A DNA stretch of 51,058 nt. It comes from JAYZDF01 sp036337945. GTDB lineage: Bacteria; Myxococcota; Kuafuiibacteriia; Kuafuiibacteriales; Kuafuiibacteriaceae. The notes beneath the pieces were generated by a model that saw nothing but the letters and a program-made list of their open reading frames with translations, was not told where the DNA came from and did not search any database. Shown here in pieces: positions 35,804 to 44,321 of this stretch (positions are counted from its first letter, which is position 1; every line of letters starts with the position of its first letter). Location of the stretch: contig JAYZDF010000050.1 in NCBI GenBank assembly GCA_036337945.1, positions 1 through 51,058 of the forward strand, read 5' to 3'. Both the position numbers and the translations under genes were made by a program.

Positions 35804-38158
35804 TTACTCATTTAGAGGTGGAATCTGGTCAGCAAGTTTCTCCGCGGCCTCGAGTTGCTCTCGCAAGGTTTCTGGATCACTCGTTGGTTTTAGGCATACT
35901 TGACCAATACAGACGTACGCGGTTGCTTGTCCGTCTTTCGCAGTTTTGTTCTCGACCAATGGTAGAGATACTGCGAGTTTTTCCACTTCAGAATCCTCTG
36001 TAACGATCAGAATCTTATTTGGAACGAAGGTGTCACGCAGTACTTTCAGGAGTGCCGCTTCTTTGCCGATGGTTGGTGTAATGATGATAACTTGTTTGGG
36101 CCTGTCGAGCATCCATTCGAGGGCAACGGCGAGTTTGGGCGAACCAATTGAGCCGTTTTCGAGTGCGCCACTCATTGCGAGCATAGATTTCTCGGCCCGT
36201 TGTTGATACTTCGTGTCTTGAGTGTATTCGGAAAGTTTCAAAAGTACCCGAATAATGACTGAATTTCCTGATGGTTGTGCCCCGTCGTAGCTAGGTTTTT
36301 CGCGTACAAGCAGGGACTCTGAAGAGCTACTTGTCGTAAAATAGCCGCCGTTTTCTTGATCGTAAAAGAATGTATTCAGTGTTGCTTCGAGAGTCAGACT
36401 GCGCTGAAGCCATCTGATGTCTTGTGTTGTTTCGAAAAGTTGTAAGAACGCTTCGATCAGAAATGCGTAGTCTTCTAAAACTGCATCATGTTTAGCTTTC
36501 CCTGCTCTGTAGGTTCGAGAAAGCTTCCCGCCTTCTTGCATGTTTTCCCAGATAAACTCCCCTGCTGAAATTGCGGCTTGAGTATATTTGGGGTTTTGGA
36601 ATACGAGGCCGGCGAACGCAAACGCCCTGATCATCTGTGCGTTCCACTCGACAATAATTTTATCGTCAAGGATAGGGTGTTCTCTTCTCTCTCGAGCCTC
36701 ATAGAGTTTCGATTTCGCGTTTGCGAGAATGTTGGAAAGCTCTGTTGAAGTCAGTTCGAACTTTTCGATGAGACTTTTCCATTTTGACTTTCTTCTTAGA
36801 ATGCTTTTGCCTTCGAAGTTACCCGAAACTGTTACGTCGTAGGCCTCCATGAAGATTTGTGCTTCTCTGGTATCAAGGATCGCTTCTACTTCTTTCGGAG
36901 TCCAAAGAAAAAAAGTGCCCTCTTTTCCTTCACTATCCGCGTCGGTCGCGGAGAAGAACCCGCCTTTCGTATCTGTCATTTCACGAAGAACATAGTTGAG
37001 TGTCTCTTTGGCCGATCGCTGAAACGCATTGTCTTTCGTAATTTGACACAGTTGAATCAGCAAAAAGCTTAGCTGCGCGTTGTCATAAAGCATTTTCTCG
37101 AAATGCGGAGCGAGCCATTCTCGGTCGGTTGAATACCGATGAAATCCACCCGCGAGGTGATCGAAAATTCCGCCCTTAATCATCCCTGAGAGAGAAACTT
37201 CAACCATCTTCAGCGCATCAGCATCCTGGGTGCGTCTCCAATAATGCAAGAGAAACTCATAAACCGATGGTCTCGGAAACTTTGGTGCTCTGCCAAACCC
37301 ACCGTAGGTGTGATCAAATTCTTCAAAGAGGATTTGAGCAATAGCGACGAGTGCTTGTGCATCTGGGACGCCCGTTGGCGGCCGTGGTAAAGACGCCTGT
37401 CTGAGTCGCGAAGTGATTGCGTTTGCCGCTTGAATGACTTGCTTTGGATCATTCCTAAACGCTTCTTCAAGTCGTCTAAGTATTGTGAGAAAGCCCATTG
37501 CGTTACCGCGGTCACCGTCTCTAGCCGGAAAGTAGGTTCCTCCGAAGAACGGTTTTCGGTCCGATGTCATGACCACGGTCATTGGCCATCCACCGCTTCC
37601 CCGCATTAATTGTACTGTTGTCATGTAAATACTGTCGACATCCGGACGCTCTTCGCGATCTACTTTGATGGCAATAAAGTGCTTATTTATGAACGTCGCG
37701 ATTTCTACATCTTCAAAGGATTCGCGTTCCATGACGTGGCACCAATGACATGTAGAGTACCCCACGCTGAGAAGAACAGGCCTGTTTAGCTTGGCAGCAA
37801 GACGAAAGGCTTCTTCCCCCCAGGGGAACCAGTCAACGGGGTTGTGTGCGTGTTGCAATAGGTAAGGACTTGTTTCAAAAATCAGTCGATTCGTATATTT
37901 CGGGCTCCCGTCGTTCTCAAAATGGTGGGTTCGAGGCTTGTATTGCTCACCTTTTTGTTCGAAGGCTGACTTAATTTTATTTTGAAGATCGACCGAAATT
38001 GGTTGTGCGCCTGGAACCATGCTTTTCATGTTCACGGTTTCTAAATCGTGCTTACCGTGTTGGCAAGACATGTGCTCACATCCATAAAACGTCAGCAATG
38101 TTGAAACCCAAATCCAACGAAGCGTTTTGTGCCTTATCACTGTAAAGTGATAAAGCAC
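35804..38158 (-). CDS. DUF255 thioredoxin-like / six-hairpin glycosidase-fold protein (YyaL/SPATA20 family)
   Basis: 784 residues. Residues ~85-215 are the DUF255 thioredoxin-like domain with SVGYSTCHWCHVMERESFED (CxxC) and KVDREERPDVDSIY. The rest resembles the alpha/alpha six-hairpin (N-acylglucosamine 2-epimerase-like) fold, e.g. YGGFGRAPKFPRPSVYEFLL, FEKMLYDNAQLSFL, NGYFTT-like turns. The function of this conserved family is not established. The N-terminal segment TLRWIWVSTLLTFYGC could be a signal or weak lipobox, which is unusual for the family. The GTG start at 38158 lies in a hairpin (38129-38158). Downstream of recA by 35 bp; convergent with argB. Confidence 0.9.
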   Translation of the reverse strand: MLYHFTVIRHKTLRWIWVSTLLTFYGCEHMSCQHGKHDLETVNMKSMVPGAQPISVDLQNKIKSAFEQKGEQYKPRTHHFENDGSPKYTNRLIFETSPYLLQHAHNPVDWFPWGEEAFRLAAKLNRPVLLSVGYSTCHWCHVMERESFEDVEIATFINKHFIAIKVDREERPDVDSIYMTTVQLMRGSGGWPMTVVMTSDRKPFFGGTYFPARDGDRGNAMGFLTILRRLEEAFRNDPKQVIQAANAITSRLRQASLPRPPTGVPDAQALVAIAQILFEEFDHTYGGFGRAPKFPRPSVYEFLLHYWRRTQDADALKMVEVSLSGMIKGGIFDHLAGGFHRYSTDREWLAPHFEKMLYDNAQLSFLLIQLCQITKDNAFQRSAKETLNYVLREMTDTKGGFFSATDADSEGKEGTFFLWTPKEVEAILDTREAQIFMEAYDVTVSGNFEGKSILRRKSKWKSLIEKFELTSTELSNILANAKSKLYEARERREHPILDDKIIVEWNAQMIRAFAFAGLVFQNPKYTQAAISAGEFIWENMQEGGKLSRTYRAGKAKHDAVLEDYAFLIEAFLQLFETTQDIRWLQRSLTLEATLNTFFYDQENGGYFTTSSSSESLLVREKPSYDGAQPSGNSVIIRVLLKLSEYTQDTKYQQRAEKSMLAMSGALENGSIGSPKLAVALEWMLDRPKQVIIITPTIGKEAALLKVLRDTFVPNKILIVTEDSEVEKLAVSLPLVENKTAKDGQATAYVCIGQVCLKPTSDPETLREQLEAAEKLADQIPPLNE
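38129..38158. repeat. Hairpin at the 5' end of the DUF255 gene, after recA
   Basis: Inverted repeat: GTGC/GCAC outer arms, then TTATCACT-gtaa-AGTGATAA, i.e. 12 pairs with one mismatch and a 4-nt loop. It begins 35 bp after the recA stop and includes the GTG start of the DUF255 gene. No T tract follows, so it is not a simple terminator; it may reduce translation of the downstream gene or protect the recA 3' end. Confidence 0.6.
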
Positions 38159-38193
38159 GATTCCCGCCGTTTCGTAAGCGAGTTGATGAGCCC

Positions 38194-39261
38194 TTAAGCT
38201 GCTGCGGCTGTCTTCGCAGGTTCTTTTGGTTTTTCAATCAACTTTTCAAGAGACTCTACCGTAATTGATATGTCTGAGCTTGTCGCCGAGGCCCTCAAGG
38301 CAGCTTGAAGGTCGTTTTGCATTCCCAGCCATTCTCGAGCTTTTTCACGGCCTTGCCCGATTTTGTAGTGACCAAGTGTGTACCATGAACCTGATTTTGA
38401 AATGAGTTCTTTGTCGGTGGCGAAATCTAAGAGTTCACCCGCCATACAGACGCCACGACCGTAGATAATTTCGGTTTCTGCATCACGAAAGGGTGGTGCG
38501 ACCTTATTCTTTACCACTCGAGCTCTTATTCGGTTTCCACTTATTCCTTCGCTATCTTTCACCGCTCCAATTCTACGAATGTCAAGCCTCACCGAGGCAT
38601 AGAATTTCAGTGCGTTGCCTCCCGTTGTCGTTTCAGGTGAGCCAAATGAAACGCCTATTTTTTGTCGGGTCTGATTTATGAAGATGATCATCGTCTTTGT
38701 TTTCGACACAAGTCCTGTAAGTTTTCGCATTGCTTGAGACATAAGTCTTGCTTGTAGACCCATGTGCGAGTCTCCCATGTCGCCTTCCAGTTCAGCCCGT
38801 GGAACTAGTGCAGCGACGGAATCCACAACAATCAAATCGACGCCTCCGCTTCTGACTAAGGCTTCGACGATTTCGAGGGCTTGCTCACCGGAGTCTGGTT
38901 GAGACACCATGAGCTTTTCTAAATCGATTCCAAGTGCAGCAGCATAACGAGGATCCAGCGCATGTTCCGCATCTACAAATGCTGCAACACCGCCATCAGA
39001 TTGGCAGGACGCAATTGTTTGTAGCGCGATCGTTGTCTTTCCTGACGACTCTGGACCATAGATTTCCACCAACCGACTCTTGGGTAGTCCTCCAACACCC
39101 AGTGCTCGGTCGATATTTACGGAACCTGTAGAAATAACATCTATTGGTTCGTTCCAAGCGCTTCCTTCGCCGCCAAGCCACATGATCGCGCCTCGTCCAA
39201 ACTGCTTTTCGATGTCTGAAATTGCTTGTTTTACACTCTTTAGTTTTGTGGGAATACCCAT
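38194..39261 (-). CDS. recA: Recombinase RecA
   Basis: 355 residues. Strand-exchange protein of homologous recombination and coprotease for LexA. Walker A GPESSGKTT (69-77), LIVVDSVAALVP, the L1/L2 loop area (GDSHMGLQARLMSQ; GGNALKFYASVRLDIRR), and QKIGVSFGSPETTTGG are intact. The tail is Ala/Lys-rich rather than acidic. RBS AGGAGGTT (39275-39268) lies 6 nt before the ATG, and a promoter is visible at 39317-39345. comM lies upstream on the same strand across a 571-bp gap. Confidence 0.98.
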   Translation of the reverse strand: MGIPTKLKSVKQAISDIEKQFGRGAIMWLGGEGSAWNEPIDVISTGSVNIDRALGVGGLPKSRLVEIYGPESSGKTTIALQTIASCQSDGGVAAFVDAEHALDPRYAAALGIDLEKLMVSQPDSGEQALEIVEALVRSGGVDLIVVDSVAALVPRAELEGDMGDSHMGLQARLMSQAMRKLTGLVSKTKTMIIFINQTRQKIGVSFGSPETTTGGNALKFYASVRLDIRRIGAVKDSEGISGNRIRARVVKNKVAPPFRDAETEIIYGRGVCMAGELLDFATDKELISKSGSWYTLGHYKIGQGREKAREWLGMQNDLQAALRASATSSDISITVESLEKLIEKPKEPAKTAAAA

Positions 39262-39277
39262 TCAAATAACCTCCTGT

Positions 39278-39298
39278 GTTCGATGTCTCTATTCGAAC
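39278..39298. promoter_or_regulatory. Dyad GTTCGA-N9-TCGAAC in the recA leader
   Basis: Perfect 6-bp arms 3 nt upstream of the recA RBS and just downstream of the predicted transcription start. Position and symmetry suit a LexA-like operator, but it matches no LexA box I know exactly. Confidence 0.45.
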
Positions 39299-39316
39299 GT
39301 GGAGATCGCTGAGCAA

Positions 39317-39345
39317 ATGTTATGCCAAAGGTAAACTTGTCTCAA
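39317..39345 (-). promoter_or_regulatory. recA: recA promoter
   Basis: Minus strand: TTGAGA (39345-39340), 17-bp spacer, TAACAT (39322-39317). Transcription would start near 39310, giving a ~50-nt leader that holds the dyad at 39278-39298 and the strong RBS. Confidence 0.55.
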
Positions 39346-39361
39346 TTGGTCGATGCAAATA

Positions 39362-39405
39362 CGACTTTCGGATAACTTGTTCGATTTTACGATTATCGAA
39401 AGTCG
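39362..39405. promoter_or_regulatory. Large dyad upstream of the recA promoter
   Basis: Nine-bp arms CGACTTTCG/CGAAAGTCG continue, after a single bulged G at 39371, into ATAA/TTAT: 13 pairs around a 17-nt centre. The centre contains CTTGTTCGA. It lies just upstream of the -35 element of recA and may be a regulator site or a transcription end structure. Confidence 0.45.
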
Positions 39406-39738
39406 CCGTTAATCATCAGTTCAAAACTGATACACAGCGATAAAGTCCCTCTGTGCTACAGGCGAGCGCTCTATTCATTCTGTACCCAACTATGTTTATT
39501 CCACCAACGAATCTGTTTTGATTAAGACGGAAAGTTTTTGCTTTTCTTCTCTTAAAGTTAGGTTGTTTCATTTGGTGAATGGTGACTCAAAAACTTTCGA
39601 AGGCTGAAATCAATTCGAACAAGTAGAGTCGAGTTGACCTTATGAAAAAGTTTAACAGGACCTCATTTTGACCTTTCGAATTTGAGTAGTGTGTACTTCT
39701 TCTTGCGATGTCGAAAGAAGTGTGTCATTACTATCGAT
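39406..39738. other. Non-coding stretch between recA and comM
   Basis: I see no credible gene here. It holds TTCGAA sites (in ACTTTCGAAGG, AATTCGAAC and CTTTCGAATTT), two copies of TTGACCTT (39634-39641, 39668-39675) and a weaker inverted repeat ACTTCTT/AAGAAGT near 39695-39720. Only tiny open frames occur. Confidence 0.5.
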
Positions 39739-39793
39739 GGCGTCGCTACTAATGAATACGATTCGGATGGCTGTATTCATTAGTACCGACGCC
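39739..39793. repeat. 21-bp-arm hairpin downstream of comM
   Basis: Arms 39739-39759 and 39773-39793 are complementary at 20 of 21 positions, with a 13-nt loop (39760-39772). It begins 40 bp beyond the comM stop on the minus strand. Neither side has a clean T run (the plus side has TCTTTAGTTTAACTTTT), so a two-way terminator is uncertain. The length and near-perfection are unusual for an ordinary terminator and could mark a small mobile repeat. Confidence 0.75.
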
Positions 39794-39832
39794 TCTTTAG
39801 TTTAACTTTTGCTTTGTATTGATCCGGTCGCC

Positions 39833-41359
39833 CTACGAGCCTCTTTCAAACACACTAGGTAAGCGATAACTGAGAGCTTCAAGCAGGTCTTGCTGGAGCA
39901 CCGCTTTGTGCTCATTCAGGTCAGCTATCGTTCGACTCACCCGCAACGTTCTTTCTAAACTGCGACCCGTAAGGCCATACCGTCCGGTGGCTTGTGACAG
40001 AAGTTGCTCTACTTCATGAGATAACGAGCACGAGTTTCTTAGTTTGATGCCCTTGCACGAGGAATTGAGTACCTTACCGCGATCAAGTGCGCGTTGTTGT
40101 GCCTCAGTCACTCGTTTGTGGATCACTGAACTCGCTTCTGCGGGTTCCGCGGTAAGTAGTTCGGTTGCTGGAGTATTGGTCATATGTACGCATAAGTCGA
40201 TTCGGTCTAGAATAGGCCCAGAGATCTTCTTGAAATACTTCGTCATTTCCGAATAATTGCAATGGCAGCGATTGCTCGGATCTCCGTACCAGCCACATGG
40301 ACAGGGGTTAGCTGCCGCCACAAACATAAAATGAGCCGGCATTTCTACCACGTGTCGAGCGCGCGAAATGGTGACCAGGCCATCTTCCAAAGGTTGCCGC
40401 AGAGAATTGAGCAGGTGCTTTGGCAACTCCGTGATTTCATCGATAAACAAAACCCCGTGGTGCGCCAAGGTAATCTCTCCAGGTCGAATGTGACTGCCTC
40501 CACCAATCATACCTGCGGCACTTACGGTATGATGAGGCGCTCGAAACGGCGGCGTATTGATAAGCTCTTTCGGGCAATTCGTCATATTGGATATGGACCA
40601 AATCTTGGTGACTTCGACAGACTGCTCTCGAGTAAGCTGAGGGAGAATCGTCGGTAGACGTTGGGCGAGCATTGTTTTGCCGGCGCCTGGAGAGCCGATA
40701 AGTAATAAGTTGTGTCGTCCTGCGGCAGCGATTTCAAGCGCGCGACGAGCTTGATGCTGACCATGAACCTCCGAAAAGTCGATGGGATCTTTCTTCGGTA
40801 TCCTAGTAAACCTCTGCTTGTGGTGTCGACTCGCCTCCTCGAGCTCTTTTTCTCCTTTTAGATATTTGATGAGCTCGCAGAGCGTCCGTGGCGCCAACAC
40901 TTCAATGCCTTGAATGCAACGACCTTCGTGCCCATTTTCATGAGGAATAATTACAGTGCTGAAGCCGAGCCGCTTCGCCTTCTCAACAATGGCTAAAACC
41001 CCTCTCACCGGTCGTATTTCCCCGGTGAGGGATAGCTCGCCCACGGCTAGAGTGTCTGCAAGACTCTCTTTTGGAATGTGCTCGGCTTCCTTGAGAACCC
41101 CCAAGGCCATTGGAAGGTCGAGAGATGCGCCATCTTTGCGGAGCGAGGCAGGACCCAGATTGATCGTCGTCCTTCGCTTCGACATAGATATACCAAGAGA
41201 TCGAAGTGCTACTTGAATTCGATACCTCGCCTCTTGAACTGCGGTATCTCCAAGACCAATGATTGAAAAAACCGGAAGTCCTTCAGAACGCTCGACTTCC
41301 ACGTCAACTAAGAAAGCTTCTACACCAACTAAACTTGCAGAACTGAGTTTCGAAACCAT
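39833..41359 (-). CDS. comM: YifB/ComM family Mg-chelatase-like AAA+ ATPase
   Basis: 508 residues, normal length. ComM is a hexameric helicase promoting branch migration during natural transformation; YifB homologues also occur in non-transformable species. N-terminal Lon-protease-like domain (VEVERSEGLPVFSIIGLGDTAV), Walker A GSPGAGKTML (about 223), Walker B VLFIDEITELPKHLL, the Cys/Pro segment NPCPCGWYGDPSNRCHC, and the C-terminal RTIADLNEH. Located upstream of recA on the same strand, which fits a recombination/DNA-uptake role, though a 571-bp gap with hairpins separates them. Confidence 0.95.
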   Translation of the reverse strand: MVSKLSSASLVGVEAFLVDVEVERSEGLPVFSIIGLGDTAVQEARYRIQVALRSLGISMSKRRTTINLGPASLRKDGASLDLPMALGVLKEAEHIPKESLADTLAVGELSLTGEIRPVRGVLAIVEKAKRLGFSTVIIPHENGHEGRCIQGIEVLAPRTLCELIKYLKGEKELEEASRHHKQRFTRIPKKDPIDFSEVHGQHQARRALEIAAAGRHNLLLIGSPGAGKTMLAQRLPTILPQLTREQSVEVTKIWSISNMTNCPKELINTPPFRAPHHTVSAAGMIGGGSHIRPGEITLAHHGVLFIDEITELPKHLLNSLRQPLEDGLVTISRARHVVEMPAHFMFVAAANPCPCGWYGDPSNRCHCNYSEMTKYFKKISGPILDRIDLCVHMTNTPATELLTAEPAEASSVIHKRVTEAQQRALDRGKVLNSSCKGIKLRNSCSLSHEVEQLLSQATGRYGLTGRSLERTLRVSRTIADLNEHKAVLQQDLLEALSYRLPSVFERGS

Positions 41360-41500
41360 AGTTGTTTATTGAGCAAAACTGATGCCAATTGTGGTGATTC
41401 GACGTCAGCTCAGAAAGACAGGAGTTCCAAGAGGTTGCTCCGAAATTCGAACAAGCTGTCATGCGGTTTTCGAAAAATTAACGGTAAAGAAGAGTGGCCC

Positions 41501-42535
41501 TCATGCAGCACAGACAAAATCAACAAGTTCTTCTCGTCCTATGACTCTCAGAATTCTCCGAGCTTCCGCGCGTGGTCCTTCCCGGGCGACGCAAACAATC
41601 AAAGGTATCCGAGGAAGCTCGTCTATAGCGCTAGGTGCGACGACTGGTACGCCTAAGATTTTATTACCGACTCGGCCAGAGTGGAGGTCTACAATAAATT
41701 TGGGATGTCTACCTAGTCTTTCGAGTTCTTTGGCAAGTTGCCTACCCGTTTTCCCGTAGCCCCACAAAATATAGTCGCGATGAAGCTTGAGAAAGCCCTC
41801 ACATAAATAATGCGCTTTGCATTTGAGGAATTGCTCAATCGAGCAACGACTATCGACTTTGGAGAGACGCTGATATCCGTTTCGCCAGGCCAAAAGTCGT
41901 TTATCAACGGATTCAATCTTTTTGCCAGCCAGGAGCATTCGAAGGATAAGGTCGTAATCTTCAGTCCAACTCGTTTCGCGGTAGCCGAAGCGTTTGAGTT
42001 CATGCGTTCGAATAAACAGGGTGGGGTGAGCAATTGGGCACTCTATGAAAGCATCTCGAAGAATTGAATGATATTCATTCGTCTTATTTAGCCAGGATTC
42101 ATATTCTCTGAGTCCTTGACCCATCGATTTACGCGGAAAAATTCGGACCTTGCTTCCCACACCCGCGACCAAAGGGTGACGACGAAGATGGCTCATTTGT
42201 TCTTGCAGGCGATGAGTTCGCATTAGATCATCAGCGTCCATACGTGCTGTAAATTCAGAGTGAATATGGATTAATCCCTCGTTTAGCGCCGGAACAATTC
42301 CTCGATGTTCACAGTGGATCACTCGGAATCGCGAATCTGTCGCGGCAAACTGCGTCATGATTCTACCGCTTTGGTCTGTTGAGCCGTCGTTGATGATCAG
42401 GCATGTCCAGTTTGTGATGCTTTGTCGTACGATGCTGGCCAAACACGCTGCTAACGTTTCTTCGGCGTTATAGACCGGCAAAAGAATTGAGATATCTACC
42501 GATCCTGATAAAGCTTGATTTGTGATATCTTCCAT
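41501..42535 (-). CDS. GT2 glycosyltransferase with C-terminal Rossmann-like domain
   Basis: 344 residues from ATG 42535, which puts VDISILLPVYNAEETL where GT-A family 2 enzymes begin; the open frame continues 36 codons upstream but that part looks non-coding. Motifs: IINDGSTDQS, DXD-type ARMDADD (about 98-101) and ETSWTEDYDLILRM (acceptor ED). Residues ~250-344 are a separate domain: DYILWGYGKTGRQLAKELER (dinucleotide-type Gly loop), FIVDLH, VPVVAPSAID, a layout like sugar-nucleotide or PglD-type binding domains. The target glycan is unknown. Its start is 16 bp from the divergent barrel gene. Confidence 0.9.
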   Translation of the reverse strand: MEDITNQALSGSVDISILLPVYNAEETLAACLASIVRQSITNWTCLIINDGSTDQSGRIMTQFAATDSRFRVIHCEHRGIVPALNEGLIHIHSEFTARMDADDLMRTHRLQEQMSHLRRHPLVAGVGSKVRIFPRKSMGQGLREYESWLNKTNEYHSILRDAFIECPIAHPTLFIRTHELKRFGYRETSWTEDYDLILRMLLAGKKIESVDKRLLAWRNGYQRLSKVDSRCSIEQFLKCKAHYLCEGFLKLHRDYILWGYGKTGRQLAKELERLGRHPKFIVDLHSGRVGNKILGVPVVAPSAIDELPRIPLIVCVAREGPRAEARRILRVIGREELVDFVCAA

Positions 42536-42551
42536 GTCCGTGCGCGTACTT

Positions 42552-43388
42552 ATGACAAACTTGTTGAAGCTTGTATTATTCTTCGTAATTCTAAGTGCAG
42601 ATGCGATATCTGCGAAGAGTGCGCCCGAGGATGATGAACTCAATTATCGCTATACCCTCGGGCGGAAAAAGCAACTTCCTGTGTCTTTGGTCGAGCGCCC
42701 CTTGGTTTTACCAGCTCGTCAGTATGAAATTTCAAGCCAAGGTTATTTTACCCGAGGCCCTCAGAACCTTCCTTTGGTAGGCATAGACATCGTTGCCAAG
42801 TATGGAATCGCCCCAAAATGGGATATTGGCGTGCTTCTCATTCCGGTCACTTTTTCCTCGGAGCCCACCAGCGGCATTCAGACTCCTGAATTTCTTGCCA
42901 ACTATGAGTTCTATCGAGGGCCGATTGAAGTCGCTCTAAATTTTTCATCTCGTTTGCCTATTTTGGGGGAAGTTTCACCAACCTTGAAGCTTTTGACGCG
43001 TATACACCTTGGTAAATGGGCTTATTTGGATGCGGGTGCTTACGGTCGATATCAATTTTTCGATGCACGTTCTACTTTGATGGCCGGTGCTCCCTTCGGC
43101 GTTGGAATTAGAATTCTAGAAAATTTGGCGGTGTTTGCGAAAGCTGAGGTGTATTCACCAGACTTAGTGCGCGAACATTGGCAGGCACGGATTGAGGGGC
43201 AGGTCGCGTATACGTTCGAAGACAAGACCGGACCGTTTATGGATATTGGCGTCGGGTATCAACCTCCTGAATATGTAATCATCGGTAATGACATGTCGTC
43301 GGCTGTAAGCGGCGACATCGGAGCTTTTCGACTGTTTGCGCAATTTTTCTTCTTGGAAGATCCAGATTATCGTCCATTTGAGTTTTAG
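42552..43388 (+). CDS. Putative outer-membrane beta-barrel protein
   Basis: 278 residues from ATG 42552, giving a normal signal peptide (MTNLLKLVLFFVILSADAIS, cleavage probably near SAKSA). The rest is alternating hydrophobic/polar strands rich in aromatic and Gly residues (for example YGIAPKWDIGVLLIPVTF; LGKWAYLDAGAYGRYQFF) and ends in Phe, the outer-membrane sorting signal (FEF). About 10-12 strands are likely. Upstream in-frame starts (GTG 42522, ATG 42534) would overlap the divergent glycosyltransferase. No family recognised. 90 bp before the lipoprotein and export operon. Confidence 0.65.
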   Translation: MTNLLKLVLFFVILSADAISAKSAPEDDELNYRYTLGRKKQLPVSLVERPLVLPARQYEISSQGYFTRGPQNLPLVGIDIVAKYGIAPKWDIGVLLIPVTFSSEPTSGIQTPEFLANYEFYRGPIEVALNFSSRLPILGEVSPTLKLLTRIHLGKWAYLDAGAYGRYQFFDARSTLMAGAPFGVGIRILENLAVFAKAEVYSPDLVREHWQARIEGQVAYTFEDKTGPFMDIGVGYQPPEYVIIGNDMSSAVSGDIGAFRLFAQFFFLEDPDYRPFEF

Positions 43389-43478
43389 GTTGACAAAAGA
43401 TCAGAGTAATAGTGAGCAGCACGCGGCGGCATAAAAACCAGAGTGTTTTTGCAATCCGTTCTCGCGTGTTGGAGTTTT

Positions 43479-44255
43479 ATGCTTGAACGGTTGCCGCCAC
43501 CACTATTTCCTTTAAAGCCTTTCGCTTCATCCTTGGTGTGTCTTTTTTTTATCGGATGCGCGCTTGGTAGTCCGTCGAAACAGCGGGACCTGCTATCGGG
43601 TTCCGCCCAGAACCGATGGGAAGATGAATCTGCTTCAAGAAAAAGAAAGCCGTACGAAAAAAGGACAGTGGCAAAAAAACCTCGCACATTGAAAGAATTG
43701 GCCAACGGGTTTCAGTCTGCCGATGAATGCTTTCGAAAAGCGAGAATGAATGCGACACAAAACCTTGAAGCAAGTTGGGCTTTGGCCCAAGCCTGTGTCC
43801 AGTATCGAAAATTTGATCAGTTGGCGGACTTTTTAGACCGACCTTGGACCCCAATTATTCGAAGGCAGTGGCCCAGGGCAGTATCACTGGTAACAAAAAT
43901 TTCGGCTCTCGCGGGGGGCCGGGTTGAGCTAGATGTAGGACTTTGCAGTAAATTTGGACTTGAGATCACTCATTTTCGGGAAACGTTCTCGGACATTGAG
44001 GGGGCAATCGACGAACTGGTGATGTTTCGTGGCACTGTGTTGCGTTCTTGGGTCGTTGCTGGCAAAACAAGGGTTTTGCTCAGATACGAAGGTCGTCAAA
44101 TTATTGGGTCCACGAACCTTTTACCTCACTTGCTCAAATCGTCGGTAGACTATGTCGTCGCGGGCCGTTTGAAGGGGGTTCAGTTGAGTGAGAATTCGGA
44201 AGACGACGCCCTCAAAATCTCATTGATACATGCAGAACCGGTTCTGGCTAAATAA
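43479..44255 (+). CDS. Putative lipoprotein, unknown function
   Basis: 258 residues from ATG 43479, chosen because GGAG (43471-43474) lies 4 nt upstream and the lipoprotein signal (FASSLVCLFFIGC, Cys27) then starts correctly; GTG 43443 would add 12 residues. A Lys/Arg-rich linker (residues 30-80) precedes a helical region, and the C-terminal ~90 residues alternate as strands (ELVMFRGTVLRSWVV; TRVLLRYEGRQIIG), perhaps an OB-like fold. It precedes the ABC gene by 66 bp and may be a surface or periplasmic accessory of that system, but no family is recognised. Confidence 0.65.
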   Translation: MLERLPPPLFPLKPFASSLVCLFFIGCALGSPSKQRDLLSGSAQNRWEDESASRKRKPYEKRTVAKKPRTLKELANGFQSADECFRKARMNATQNLEASWALAQACVQYRKFDQLADFLDRPWTPIIRRQWPRAVSLVTKISALAGGRVELDVGLCSKFGLEITHFRETFSDIEGAIDELVMFRGTVLRSWVVAGKTRVLLRYEGRQIIGSTNLLPHLLKSSVDYVVAGRLKGVQLSENSEDDALKISLIHAEPVLAK

Positions 44256-44321
44256 TTATACTCAGGAAAACTCTATAAACCTCTCTTGACCAAATGCCGA
44301 CGAAAAGTCCTTGTATTGATT

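Noticed and set aside
39262..39738. tRNA or other housekeeping RNA in the long intergenic gap
   Set aside because: No cloverleaf, CCA end or known RNA core could be traced; only dyads and short repeats are visible.
39739..39793. Integron attC site or insertion-sequence end
   Set aside because: A GTTTAAC follows the hairpin, but the matching inverse core site is missing, the hairpin is too perfect for attC, and there is no integrase, transposase or target duplication nearby.
41360..41500. Small genes between comM and the glycosyltransferase
   Set aside because: The open frames running from here on the plus strand are antisense to the glycosyltransferase and have no RBS or recognisable product.
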